A DNA stretch of 64,000 nt from Lachnoanaerobaculum orale (lineage in GTDB: Bacteria > Bacillota > Clostridia > Lachnospirales > Lachnospiraceae): positions 900,273 through 964,272 of the forward strand of contig NZ_RRCM01000001.1 of the NCBI RefSeq assembly GCF_003862485.1, in the 5' to 3' direction. Each line of letters opens with the position of its first letter. The stretch's first letter is position 1. This document shows positions 36,652 to 45,148 of this stretch, one piece after another. Position numbers and translations under genes: made by a program. Below the pieces are notes generated by a model. The model made no database searches. It saw nothing but the letters and a program-made list of their open reading frames with translations, and had not been told where the DNA came from.

Positions 36652-38643
36652 ATGAGTAATATTGACATTAAGTCCATAAATACCATAAGAGTATTGAGTG
36701 CAGACGGTATTGAGAAAGCAAAATCAGGTCATCCGGGATTGCCGCTTGGGTCGGCTCCGATTGCATATGAGCTTTTTGCACATCATATGAAGCACAATCC
36801 GAAGAACCCGACTTGGGCAAACAGAGACAGATTTATCTTATCTGCAGGACACGGTTCCATGCTTTTGTATTCATTATTCCATCTCTTTGAGTATGGCGAC
36901 CTTAGCTTAGACGATTTGAAACAGTTCAGACAGCTTGATTCAAAGACTCCGGGACATCCTGAGTACGGACATACAGTAGGAGTGGAGGCAACCACAGGAC
37001 CTTTGGGAGCAGGAATGGGTATGGCTGTAGGAATGGCTATGGCCGAGGCACATATGGCAAGTGTGTTCAATGAAGACGGATTTGATATAGTGGACCACTA
37101 CACCTATGTTTTAGGCGGAGACGGATGTATGATGGAGGGTATTTCATCTGAGGCGTTTTCACTTGCAGGTACACTCGGACTGTCAAAACTTATTGTATTC
37201 TATGATTCAAACGGCATCTCTATAGAGGGAAGCACAGATATTGCGTTTACAGAGAACGTAGTTGAGAGAATGAAAGCATTCGGATTTCAGACAATAGAGG
37301 TAAAAGACGGCAATGATATCGAGGCTATAGGAAAAGCGATAGAAGAGGCTAAGGCGGACAAAGAAAGACCGTCATTTATAAAGGTTAATACTATAATAGG
37401 CTACGGTGCCGGAAAGAAGGCCGGAAGTGCATCATCACATGGCGAGCCGCTTGGAAGTGAGGCACTTGCAGCGCTTAAGTCAGGTTTCGGATTCAATCCT
37501 GATGAGGGCTTTAAGGTGGATGACGATGTTTATGCAAACTTCAAGTCTGTAAACGAGAAGAATGCAAAGGTGGAGGATGAGTGGAATAAGCTCTTTAAAG
37601 AGTATGCAGCCAAGTATCCTGATAAGGCAAAGCTTTGGGAGAAATACTACAATGATATAGACGAGTCTTTGATAGATAGTGACGAGTTTTGGAGCTGGGA
37701 TGAAGCACCTGCCGCTACCAGAAATATATCAGGAAGCATAATCAACAGATTAAAGGACATCTACCCGAATATTATAGGCGGTTCTGCGGACCTGTCTCCA
37801 TCCAACAAGACCGTAATGAACAATGAGGGATATATTGCAAAGGGAGATTATTCAGGCAGAAATATACATTTCGGTGTAAGAGAGCTTGCAATGACGGCAA
37901 TCACAAACGGTATACTTCTTCACGGCGGACTTAGAGCATACTGTGCCACATTCTTTGTATTCAGTGACTATACAAAACCTATGGCAAGACTTTCCGCACT
38001 GATGAATATTCCTACAATATTTGTATTTACACATGACTCTATAGGAGTGGGCGAAGACGGACCTACACATGAGCCTATAGAGCAACTTGCAATGCTCAGA
38101 TCATTGCCGAACTTCAACACATTCAGACCTGCTGATGCAAAAGAGACTATTGCGGCTTGGTATGCGGCGCTTGTATCAAAGACAACTCCTACCGCAATTG
38201 TGCTTACAAGACAGAATTTGCCACAGCTTGAAGGAAGCACTAAAGAGGCACTTAAGGGAGGATATATAATAAAAGAGGCATCAAAGGCAGTTGCAGATAT
38301 GATACTGATCGCTTCAGGTTCAGAGGTCTCACTTGCAATAGATGCGGCAAAAGAGCTTGAAAATGAAGGCATTGCCACAAGAGTTGTAAGTATGCCTTGT
38401 ACGGATGTATTTGAAAATCAGAGCAGGGAATATAAGGAAGAAGTTTTACCGAAGGCAGTAAGAAACAGAGTTGCAATAGAGGCGCTTTCAGGCTTCGGAT
38501 GGGATAAATATACCGGACTTGACGGAAGAGTTATATCTATGAATTCTTTCGGGGCAAGTGCGCCACAGGATCAGCTTTTCAAAAAGTTCGGATTCACAAA
38601 GGAAAATGTAGTAGCGACAGCTAAGGAAGTATTGAATCAATAA
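36652..38643 (+). CDS. tkt: Transketolase
   Basis: A 663-residue thiamine-diphosphate enzyme exchanging two-carbon units among sugar phosphates. N-terminal SINTIRVLSADGIEKAKSGHPG (in part), the ThDP motif beginning GGDGCMMEGIS (about 157-167), the catalytic Glu region FGVRELAM and GVGEDGPTHEPIE with active-site His (about 465-477) are all present. AGGAG stands 10 nt before the ATG. Monocistronic, with its own promoter and strong terminator. Confidence 0.97.
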   Translation: MSNIDIKSINTIRVLSADGIEKAKSGHPGLPLGSAPIAYELFAHHMKHNPKNPTWANRDRFILSAGHGSMLLYSLFHLFEYGDLSLDDLKQFRQLDSKTPGHPEYGHTVGVEATTGPLGAGMGMAVGMAMAEAHMASVFNEDGFDIVDHYTYVLGGDGCMMEGISSEAFSLAGTLGLSKLIVFYDSNGISIEGSTDIAFTENVVERMKAFGFQTIEVKDGNDIEAIGKAIEEAKADKERPSFIKVNTIIGYGAGKKAGSASSHGEPLGSEALAALKSGFGFNPDEGFKVDDDVYANFKSVNEKNAKVEDEWNKLFKEYAAKYPDKAKLWEKYYNDIDESLIDSDEFWSWDEAPAATRNISGSIINRLKDIYPNIIGGSADLSPSNKTVMNNEGYIAKGDYSGRNIHFGVRELAMTAITNGILLHGGLRAYCATFFVFSDYTKPMARLSALMNIPTIFVFTHDSIGVGEDGPTHEPIEQLAMLRSLPNFNTFRPADAKETIAAWYAALVSKTTPTAIVLTRQNLPQLEGSTKEALKGGYIIKEASKAVADMILIASGSEVSLAIDAAKELENEGIATRVVSMPCTDVFENQSREYKEEVLPKAVRNRVAIEALSGFGWDKYTGLDGRVISMNSFGASAPQDQLFKKFGFTKENVVATAKEVLNQ

Positions 38644-38650
38644 AATTCCG

Positions 38651-38681
38651 GCAGATATAGAATTTTCTATATCTGCTTTTT
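38651..38681 (+). terminator. tkt terminator
   Basis: GCAGATATAGA and TCTATATCTGC form a perfect 11-bp stem with a 4-nt loop, followed by five T. Confidence 0.93.
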
Positions 38682-38701
38682 GTAGTTATAAGGAGATAAA
38701 A

Positions 38702-40108
38702 ATGGGCGGTATTTTCGGTGTAGTAGGTAAAAACGACTGTGTAATGGATTTGTTTTTCGGTGTGGACTATCATTCACATCTGGGCACAAGACGAGGAGGA
38801 ATGGCTGTATTTGACGGTGAGTATTTCAACAGAGTCATCCACAATATTGAAAATTCACCTTTCAGAACGAAGTTTGAAAGAGATGTTGACGACTTGCATG
38901 GACCTATGGGAATAGGATGTATTTCAGATGAAGATCCTCAGCCTCTACTTATACAGTCAAGCCTCGGAAGCTATGCCATAACTACGGTAGGTAAGGTGGA
39001 CAATCATGACGATATAGTCAATAAGCTTTATACCGAGGGGAAAGTACATTTTCAGGAGCAGAGCGGCGGTCGCATCAATGACAATGAGTTGATTGCCACA
39101 TTGATATCCTCAAAGCAGTCATTTAAGGAAGGACTTGAGTATGTACAGGATACCGTCAAAGGCTCTATAAGTGTGGTACTTTTGACAAAGGAGGGTATAT
39201 ATGCCGCCAGAGACAGGCTTGGAAGAACTCCTCTTGTAATAGGGCATAAGAAAGATACCTTATGTATTACATTTGAAAATCACGCGTATTTGAATTTGGG
39301 ATACAGTTTTTATAAGGAACTTGGGCCTTCTGAGATTGTATTTATAACTGCGGATGAAGTAAAAGAAGTGTCACCTGCCAAAGAAGAGATGAAGATATGC
39401 TCATTTTTGTGGGTTTACTACGGCTATCCTACAGCATCCTATGAGGGTGTGAACGTGGAAACCATGAGATACAACTGCGGAAAACTCCTTGCAAGGAGGG
39501 ATGATATAGATGCCGATATAGTGGCGGGGGTTCCTGATTCGGGTACTGCACACGCAATAGGGTATGCGAACGAATCCGGTATACCTTTTGCAAGACCTTT
39601 TATAAAGTATACGCCTACATGGCCGAGGTCGTTTATGCCGACAAAGCAGAGCCAGAGAAATCTGATAGCGAAGATGAAACTTATTCCGGTACAGGAGCTT
39701 ATAAGCGGCAATGATATACTGCTTATAGATGATTCGATAGTCAGAGGTACACAGTTAAGAGAGACCACGGAATTTTTATATAACTCAGGTGCAAAAAAAG
39801 TTCATGTAAGACCTGCCTGTCCTCCCTTACTTTTCGGATGCAAATATCTCAATTTTTCAAGGTCAAAATCGGACTACGATCTTATTACCAGAAGGATTAT
39901 AAGAGAGCGAGAGGGCGAGAATGTAAGTAAGGAAGTGCTTTTTGATTATGCCGACCCTGACAGTAAAAACTATAACGAGATGGTGGAAGAGATAAGAAAG
40001 ATACAAAACTTCTCAAGTCTTAGATTCCACAGACTTGACGACCTTATAGAATCAATCGGTATTTCGCCTTGTAAGCTTTGTACCTACTGCTGGAACGGCA
40101 GGGAATAA
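38702..40108 (+). CDS. Amidophosphoribosyltransferase homologue lacking the N-terminal Cys
   Basis: A 468-residue PurF-family protein. The phosphoribosyltransferase domain is intact, with the PRPP loop ILLIDDSIVRGTQLRE (about 342-357) and PDSGTAHAIGYA. The four Fe-S cysteines of the B. subtilis type have counterparts (MKICSF, FGCKYL, and CKLC at 457-460). But the glutaminase domain begins MGGIFGVVG: Gly replaces the catalytic Cys that must be residue 1 after Met removal. It may use free ammonia, or have a regulatory or other PRPP role. GGAGAT precedes the ATG. No other pur genes adjoin. Confidence 0.8.
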   Translation: MGGIFGVVGKNDCVMDLFFGVDYHSHLGTRRGGMAVFDGEYFNRVIHNIENSPFRTKFERDVDDLHGPMGIGCISDEDPQPLLIQSSLGSYAITTVGKVDNHDDIVNKLYTEGKVHFQEQSGGRINDNELIATLISSKQSFKEGLEYVQDTVKGSISVVLLTKEGIYAARDRLGRTPLVIGHKKDTLCITFENHAYLNLGYSFYKELGPSEIVFITADEVKEVSPAKEEMKICSFLWVYYGYPTASYEGVNVETMRYNCGKLLARRDDIDADIVAGVPDSGTAHAIGYANESGIPFARPFIKYTPTWPRSFMPTKQSQRNLIAKMKLIPVQELISGNDILLIDDSIVRGTQLRETTEFLYNSGAKKVHVRPACPPLLFGCKYLNFSRSKSDYDLITRRIIREREGENVSKEVLFDYADPDSKNYNEMVEEIRKIQNFSSLRFHRLDDLIESIGISPCKLCTYCWNGRE

Positions 40109-40117
40109 TTAGTGTGC

Positions 40118-40146
40118 TTGATATTATTCACTAAATTTAGTATAAT
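40118..40146 (+). promoter_or_regulatory. Promoter of the MarR-type gene
   Basis: TTGATA, 17-nt spacer, TATAAT. Transcription should begin near 40153, after the in-frame TTG at 40149, which therefore cannot be the start. Confidence 0.8.
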
Positions 40147-40177
40147 ATTTGTTTGATAAATTAAGCAGGGGATTTTT

Positions 40178-40222
40178 ATGTCCAATGCAAAAAAGGATGA
40201 GTATTTTGAAAAGTTCAAGTGA
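40178..40222 (+). other. 14-codon ORF with the only good ribosome-binding site before the MarR gene
   Basis: ATG at 40178 has AGGGG 6 nt upstream and reads MSNAKKDEYFEKFK, then TGA. The MarR frame is +1 to it; skipping the T at 40220 would read EKFK-EFKVILVKL without a break. It is therefore either the true N-terminus separated by a frameshift (mutation, sequencing error or programmed +1 shift) or a short leader ORF. The sequence alone does not decide. Confidence 0.6.
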
Positions 40223-40655
40223 ATTTAAAGTAATCCTTGTAAAGTTATTTAATGATATACTTGAATATCAGGAGAGTGCTCTTTGTACCTCTGAATTTAA
40301 GGATTTGACCAATAATGATATACATGTAATAAGTGCGATAGGAATGAATTGCAAGAAAAACATGTCTATGATTGCAAAGGAACTTGCAGTCACTATAGGA
40401 ACATTGACCATTTCTATAAACAGCCTTGTAAGAAAGGGGTATGTAATAAAAGAAAGGTCCGAAAAGGACAAAAGAGTGGTCCTTGTGAGGCTTTCCGAAA
40501 GAGGAAAGAATGCATTCCTTAAGTACGAGGAGTTCCATGATGAGATGGTCAGGTCAATGCTTGAAAACTTAGATGATATAGAGAGTGATACACTGATGAG
40601 TGCTTTGCAAAAAATAAATTCTTGGATTAGACTGGAAAAAACTAAAGACAAGTGA
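40197..40655 (+). CDS. MarR-family transcriptional regulator
   Basis: A 152-residue (from this ATG) winged-helix regulator of MarR type. The DNA-binding part includes NDIHVISAIG, MSMIAKELAVTIGTLTISINSL (in part) and the wing GYVIKERSEKDKRVVLVRLSERG. MarR proteins act as dimers at operators and often respond to small ligands; the target is unknown. The ATG used here has no spaced Shine-Dalgarno; an overlapping ORF at 40178 has one, so the true N-terminus is uncertain. A consensus promoter lies upstream and metG follows 64 nt downstream. Confidence 0.82.
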   Translation: MSILKSSSEFKVILVKLFNDILEYQESALCTSEFKDLTNNDIHVISAIGMNCKKNMSMIAKELAVTIGTLTISINSLVRKGYVIKERSEKDKRVVLVRLSERGKNAFLKYEEFHDEMVRSMLENLDDIESDTLMSALQKINSWIRLEKTKDK

Positions 40656-40718
40656 AATCAATATCAAGGTGTTTTAGCATAGACTAAGCACCAAATACAT
40701 AAAAAGGTGGAATAACAG

Positions 40719-42686
40719 ATGAGCAAGAAACCGTATTATATAACAACTGCCATTGCCTATGCTTCAGGTAAGCCGCATATAGGTAACACTTATGAGATAG
40801 TACTCGCAGACGCGATTGCAAGATTTCGAAGAGAAGAAGGATTGGAAGTGTTCTTCCAGACCGGAACCGATGAACACGGACAAAAGATTGAGAATAAGGC
40901 AAAAGAAGCCGGAATTACTCCGAAGGAGTACGTGGACAATGCTGCCGGACAGATAAGAAGAATCTGGGATTTGATGAACACATCATATGACAAGTTTATC
41001 AGAACCACAGATGAGGACCACAAAAAGCAGGTTCAAAAGATATTCAAAAAATTCTATGATCAGGGTGATATATATAAGGGATGCTATGAGGGAATGTATT
41101 GTACCGCCTGTGAGTCTTTCTTTACAGATTCACAGCTTGTAGACGGAAAATGTCCGGACTGCGGAGGTGAGGTATACCCTGCAAAGGAAGAAGCTTACTT
41201 CTTTAAGATGAGCAAATATGCCGACAGACTTATTAAGTATATCAATGAGCATCCTGAGTTTATCCAGCCTGTATCAAGAAAGAACGAGATGATGAACAAC
41301 TTCCTCCTGCCGGGACTTCAAGACCTTTGTGTAAGCAGAACAAGCTTTACATGGGGTATTCCTGTGGAGTTTGACCCTAAGCATGTAACATATGTTTGGC
41401 TTGACGCACTTTCAAACTATATTACAGGTATAGGATACGATGTGGACGGCGACAGCAGCGAGAGATTCAAAAAGTTCTGGCCTGCCGATCTTCACCTTAT
41501 AGGAAAGGATATCATAAGATTCCATACAATCTACTGGCCGATATTCCTTATGGCACTTGATTTGCCGCTGCCAAAGCAGGTATTCGGACATCCTTGGCTT
41601 TTACAGGGTGACGGAAAGATGAGCAAGTCAAAGGGAAATGTAATATATGCGGACACTTTGGTGGATTTCTTCGGTGTGGATGCAGTAAGATACTTTGTAT
41701 TACATGAGATGCCTTTTGATAATGACGGTGTAATAAGCTGGGAGCTGATGGTTGAAAGATTCAACTCCGATCTTGCAAATGTACTCGGAAACCTTGTAAG
41801 CAGAACAATATCCATGACAAACAAGTACTTTGACGGAGTGCTTACAGATGCAAATGACGAGAGCGTAGCAGGCGCAATGGAAGTGGATACCGAACTTAAG
41901 GATGTCGTGCTTATGACTGTCGAGAAGGTGGTAAAGAAGATGTCCGAGCTTCGTGTAGCCGACGCTATAACCGAGATATGGACCTTGTTCAAAAGATGTA
42001 ATAAGTACATTGACGAGACTACACCTTGGATACTTGCAAAGGAAGAAGATAAAAAAGAAAGACTTCAAACAGTGCTTTATAATCTCTCAGAGTCTATTGC
42101 AATAGGAGCTTCACTGCTTCACAGCTTTATGCCTGAGACTTCGGAGAAAATACTTGAGTACTTCGGAACAAATAAGAGAAGCCTTGAGGATATGAACAAG
42201 TTCGGACTTCTTATGAGCGGTACTACAGTAGCAAAGGATCCTGAAATTTTGTTCAAGAGACTTGAGCTTGAAGAAGTTTTAAAGAAGGTCGAAGAACTTA
42301 ACCTGAACGGAAATAAAGAAAAATCAAGTGAGACAGAGGGCGTAGATGTAGAGGCGAAGGATACCATAGAGTATGAAGACTTTGCAAAGCTTCAGATACA
42401 GGTAGGACAGATAATAAAATGTGAAGAAGTTCCTAAGTCAAAGAAACTTCTTTGTTCACAGGTTCAGGTAGGTAATACCACAAGACAGATTCTAAGCGGT
42501 ATCAGGCAGTGGTACTCGGCTAAGGATATGGTAGGCAAGCAGGTTTTGGTAGTGACCAATCTTGCACCGAAAAAGATTGCAGGACTTGAAAGTCAAGGTA
42601 TGATACTTTTGGCTGAAGATAATGAGGGAAATGCATGCTTGGTTTCACCTGAGAAAAACATTAAGCCGGGTTCAGAGATAGCATAG
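40719..42686 (+). CDS. metG: Methionyl-tRNA synthetase
   Basis: A 655-residue class I synthetase. The HIGH-type motif is GKPHIGNTYE (about 14-23), a zinc knuckle CTACESF ... CPDCGG lies at about 128-152, KMSKS at DGKMSKSKGN (about 300), and a C-terminal EMAPII-like tRNA-binding domain (about 555-655) is fused, as usual in Firmicutes. AAGGTGG precedes the ATG. Full length, no sign of damage. Confidence 0.97.
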   Translation: MSKKPYYITTAIAYASGKPHIGNTYEIVLADAIARFRREEGLEVFFQTGTDEHGQKIENKAKEAGITPKEYVDNAAGQIRRIWDLMNTSYDKFIRTTDEDHKKQVQKIFKKFYDQGDIYKGCYEGMYCTACESFFTDSQLVDGKCPDCGGEVYPAKEEAYFFKMSKYADRLIKYINEHPEFIQPVSRKNEMMNNFLLPGLQDLCVSRTSFTWGIPVEFDPKHVTYVWLDALSNYITGIGYDVDGDSSERFKKFWPADLHLIGKDIIRFHTIYWPIFLMALDLPLPKQVFGHPWLLQGDGKMSKSKGNVIYADTLVDFFGVDAVRYFVLHEMPFDNDGVISWELMVERFNSDLANVLGNLVSRTISMTNKYFDGVLTDANDESVAGAMEVDTELKDVVLMTVEKVVKKMSELRVADAITEIWTLFKRCNKYIDETTPWILAKEEDKKERLQTVLYNLSESIAIGASLLHSFMPETSEKILEYFGTNKRSLEDMNKFGLLMSGTTVAKDPEILFKRLELEEVLKKVEELNLNGNKEKSSETEGVDVEAKDTIEYEDFAKLQIQVGQIIKCEEVPKSKKLLCSQVQVGNTTRQILSGIRQWYSAKDMVGKQVLVVTNLAPKKIAGLESQGMILLAEDNEGNACLVSPEKNIKPGSEIA

Positions 42687-42692
42687 TAAAGA

Positions 42693-42717
42693 GGGAAATG
42701 TCTTATAGGCATTTCCC
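42693..42717 (+). terminator. Hairpin after metG (weak)
   Basis: GGGAAATG and CATTTCCC form an 8-bp stem with a 9-nt loop. The tail AAATTTT is a poor U-tract, so read-through into the TraX-like gene is likely. Confidence 0.55.
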
Positions 42718-42746
42718 AAATTTTAAAAGTTTTGAGGGTGAAAGTA

Positions 42747-43418
42747 TTGAAAAACATACCGATAAAGTATTTTTCTTCCGCAACTTTAAAGTATATTGCG
42801 ATGGTGACAATGATCATAGACCATATAGGTGCTTCGGGACTGATCTTTTTAATGTTCAGTCCGCTCACGGCAGTCAGACTTTATCATATTTCAAGGATGA
42901 TAGGTCGAGTATCATTCCCTATATTCTTATTTTTGATTGTGGAAGGCTTTGTTCACACAAAGGACATAAAAAAATATATAATAAGATTAACAATATTTGC
43001 AGTACTCTCTGAAGTGCCTTTTGATTTGGCGTTTTGGGGCGGAGTGGTGAATATCCAACACCAAAATGTAATGTGGTCACTTCTTATATCAGTTATAATG
43101 CTGTACTTTATGAAAAAGTACAGAGACTTCAGTGTGGTATTTGCAGGTATAGCCTGTGCCATAGCATGGGGTATCAAATGTGACTACGAGTACTACGGAC
43201 CGCTGGCTGTGGCCTGTATGTACTTACTCAGAGAAAGAACACTGTATAAAAATATTGCTACGGCGCTTATTTTTTCATTTGAACCTGCGGCAATTTTTGC
43301 CTTGATACCTATAAATATGTACAACGGCGAAAAAGGAAGAAGTTTAAAATATCTGTTTTATTTTTTCTATCCTGTGCATTTGCTGATACTGGTTTTACTG
43401 AGGAATATGCTGCGATAA
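42747..43418 (+). CDS. TraX family membrane protein
   Basis: A 223-residue integral membrane protein with about 7 hydrophobic helices, recognised as TraX-like (KYIAMVTMIIDHIGA; RIGRVSFPIFLFLIVEGF in part; WSLLISVIMLY). TraX of F plasmid acetylates pilin; chromosomal Firmicutes copies have unknown substrates, probably acyl transfer at the membrane. The start is taken as TTG with GAGGG 8 nt upstream; a TTG at 42732 is an alternative. Confidence 0.8.
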   Translation: MKNIPIKYFSSATLKYIAMVTMIIDHIGASGLIFLMFSPLTAVRLYHISRMIGRVSFPIFLFLIVEGFVHTKDIKKYIIRLTIFAVLSEVPFDLAFWGGVVNIQHQNVMWSLLISVIMLYFMKKYRDFSVVFAGIACAIAWGIKCDYEYYGPLAVACMYLLRERTLYKNIATALIFSFEPAAIFALIPINMYNGEKGRSLKYLFYFFYPVHLLILVLLRNMLR

Positions 43419-43450
43419 AATAAGTTACATAAATTTTAAGAAAATATTAC

Positions 43451-44236
43451 ATGGACAAAAAAGAAGAATTTTATATAATAGATACACATGCACATTATGA
43501 TGATGATGCATTCAACGAAGACAGAGACGAGCTTTTGGAAAAACTTAATGCGGCAGGTATAAAAAGAGTTGTAAATATTGCCGCTTCAATGGAAAGTGCA
43601 AAGAGCAGTCTTTTACTTGCACATAAATATGACTTTGTTTATGCGGCACTAGGAGTTCATCCCTCTTATAGTGAGGAGATAAACTCTGAAAGTATTGCCA
43701 AGTTGGAGAGGATGCTTTCAGATGAAAAATGTGTGGCAGTCGGGGAGATAGGACTTGACTATTACTACGATGAGCCGCAAAGACAGATACAAAAAGAGGC
43801 TTTTATTGCTCAACTTGAGTTGGCAAAAAAGTATGATTATCCTGTGGTTATCCATTCAAGAGATGCCGCAAAGGATACACTGGATATTTTAAAAGAGTTT
43901 GAGGGAGTAAAAGGAGTTATACATTGCTATTCCTACAGTAAGGAGATGGCAAGAGAGTTCATAAAACTTGGATATGTACTCGGCATAGGCGGTGTTGTTA
44001 CATTCAAGAATGCAAAAAAACTTGAAGAGACCGTGGAAGATATTTCATTTGATGATTTTGTACTGGAAACTGATTGCCCGTATCTTTCACCGGTGCCGAA
44101 CAGAGGTAAGAGAAATTCTTCCTTGAATCTGACTTATGTAGTAGACAGAATAGGTGAGATAAAGGGAGTTTCAAGGGATTTTATTATAGAAAAGACCTTT
44201 GAAAATGCAAGAAAATTGTATCCTAAGATGAAATGA
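43451..44236 (+). CDS. tatD: TatD family metal-dependent DNase
   Basis: A 261-residue TIM-barrel hydrolase. Metal-binding motifs: DTHAHYDD (about 11-18), GEIGLDYYYD (about 97-106), VIHSRDA, IHCYS and LETDCPYLSP (about 202-211). TatD enzymes act as 3'-5' exonucleases in repair and RNA turnover. It immediately precedes rsmA, the common order tatD-(rnmV)-rsmA, though the M5 nuclease gene is absent here. Confidence 0.93.
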   Translation: MDKKEEFYIIDTHAHYDDDAFNEDRDELLEKLNAAGIKRVVNIAASMESAKSSLLLAHKYDFVYAALGVHPSYSEEINSESIAKLERMLSDEKCVAVGEIGLDYYYDEPQRQIQKEAFIAQLELAKKYDYPVVIHSRDAAKDTLDILKEFEGVKGVIHCYSYSKEMAREFIKLGYVLGIGGVVTFKNAKKLEETVEDISFDDFVLETDCPYLSPVPNRGKRNSSLNLTYVVDRIGEIKGVSRDFIIEKTFENARKLYPKMK

Positions 44237-44255
44237 TTTTCATATGGAGATTAAG

Positions 44256-45128
44256 ATGACAAAAATTGCTAATCCGGCAAATACTATAGATATAATCAAA
44301 AAATATGACTTCAACTTTCAAAAAAAGTTCGGTCAGAATTTCTTGATAGATACACATGTTCTTGATAAGATATGTGCGGAGTCGGGACTGAAAGAAAATG
44401 ATTTGGCCATTGAGATAGGTCCCGGAATAGGAGCGCTCACACAGTACCTTGCAAATGTGGCAAAGGCGGTTGTGGCGATTGAGATTGATAAAAATTTGCT
44501 GCCGATACTTAATGAGACATTGGCAGATTATAAAAATACGAGTATAATAAATGCTGATTTTTTGAAAATAGATTTGGAAAATCTGATTGACGAATGCAGG
44601 CAAAAGTATGGCGAATTTGAGAACATAAGAATTGTAGCAAATTTGCCGTATTATATTACAACTCCCATTATCATGAATGTTTTGGAGTCACATACACATA
44701 TTGACAGCATTACAGTCATGATTCAAAAGGAAGTGGCAGACAGAATGCAGGCTGCACCGGGAAGTAAGGATTACGGCGCATTGTCACTGGCGGTGCAATA
44801 TTATTCAAACCCTTATGTTGTGGCATTTGTTCCGCCAAATTGTTTTATTCCGAGGCCTAAGGTCGGCTCAAGTGTTATAAGACTTGATATTTATAAAGAT
44901 AAGCCTATAAAGACTGTAGATGAAAAGTTGATGTTTCAAATTATTCGCGCAGGTTTCAACCAAAGAAGAAAGACTTTGGTGAACTCACTGGCAAATTTTG
45001 AGGGACTGAAGCTTTCAAAGGAAAGAATAATTCACGCTTTGTCATTGCTTGGAAAGTCTGAAAAGATAAGAGGAGAAGCTCTTAGCTTGGAAGAGTTTGC
45101 ACAATTGGCAGAATATTTACAAGAATAA
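44256..45128 (+). CDS. rsmA: 16S rRNA dimethyladenosine transferase
   Basis: A 290-residue methyltransferase (KsgA) that dimethylates the two adjacent adenosines near the 3' end of 16S rRNA. FGQNFLID (about 26-33), AIEIGPGIGALTQ (SAM motif), and NLPYYITTPI (catalytic N-x-PY) are intact. GGAG 6 nt upstream supports this ATG over the one at 44244. The gene begins 19 nt after tatD. Confidence 0.96.
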   Translation: MTKIANPANTIDIIKKYDFNFQKKFGQNFLIDTHVLDKICAESGLKENDLAIEIGPGIGALTQYLANVAKAVVAIEIDKNLLPILNETLADYKNTSIINADFLKIDLENLIDECRQKYGEFENIRIVANLPYYITTPIIMNVLESHTHIDSITVMIQKEVADRMQAAPGSKDYGALSLAVQYYSNPYVVAFVPPNCFIPRPKVGSSVIRLDIYKDKPIKTVDEKLMFQIIRAGFNQRRKTLVNSLANFEGLKLSKERIIHALSLLGKSEKIRGEALSLEEFAQLAEYLQE

Positions 45129-45148
45129 ATTTTGACAAGGAAAAGAAG

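Noticed and set aside
40149..40196. In-frame TTG upstream of the MarR gene as start
   Set aside because: It lies at or before the predicted transcription start and has no ribosome-binding site.
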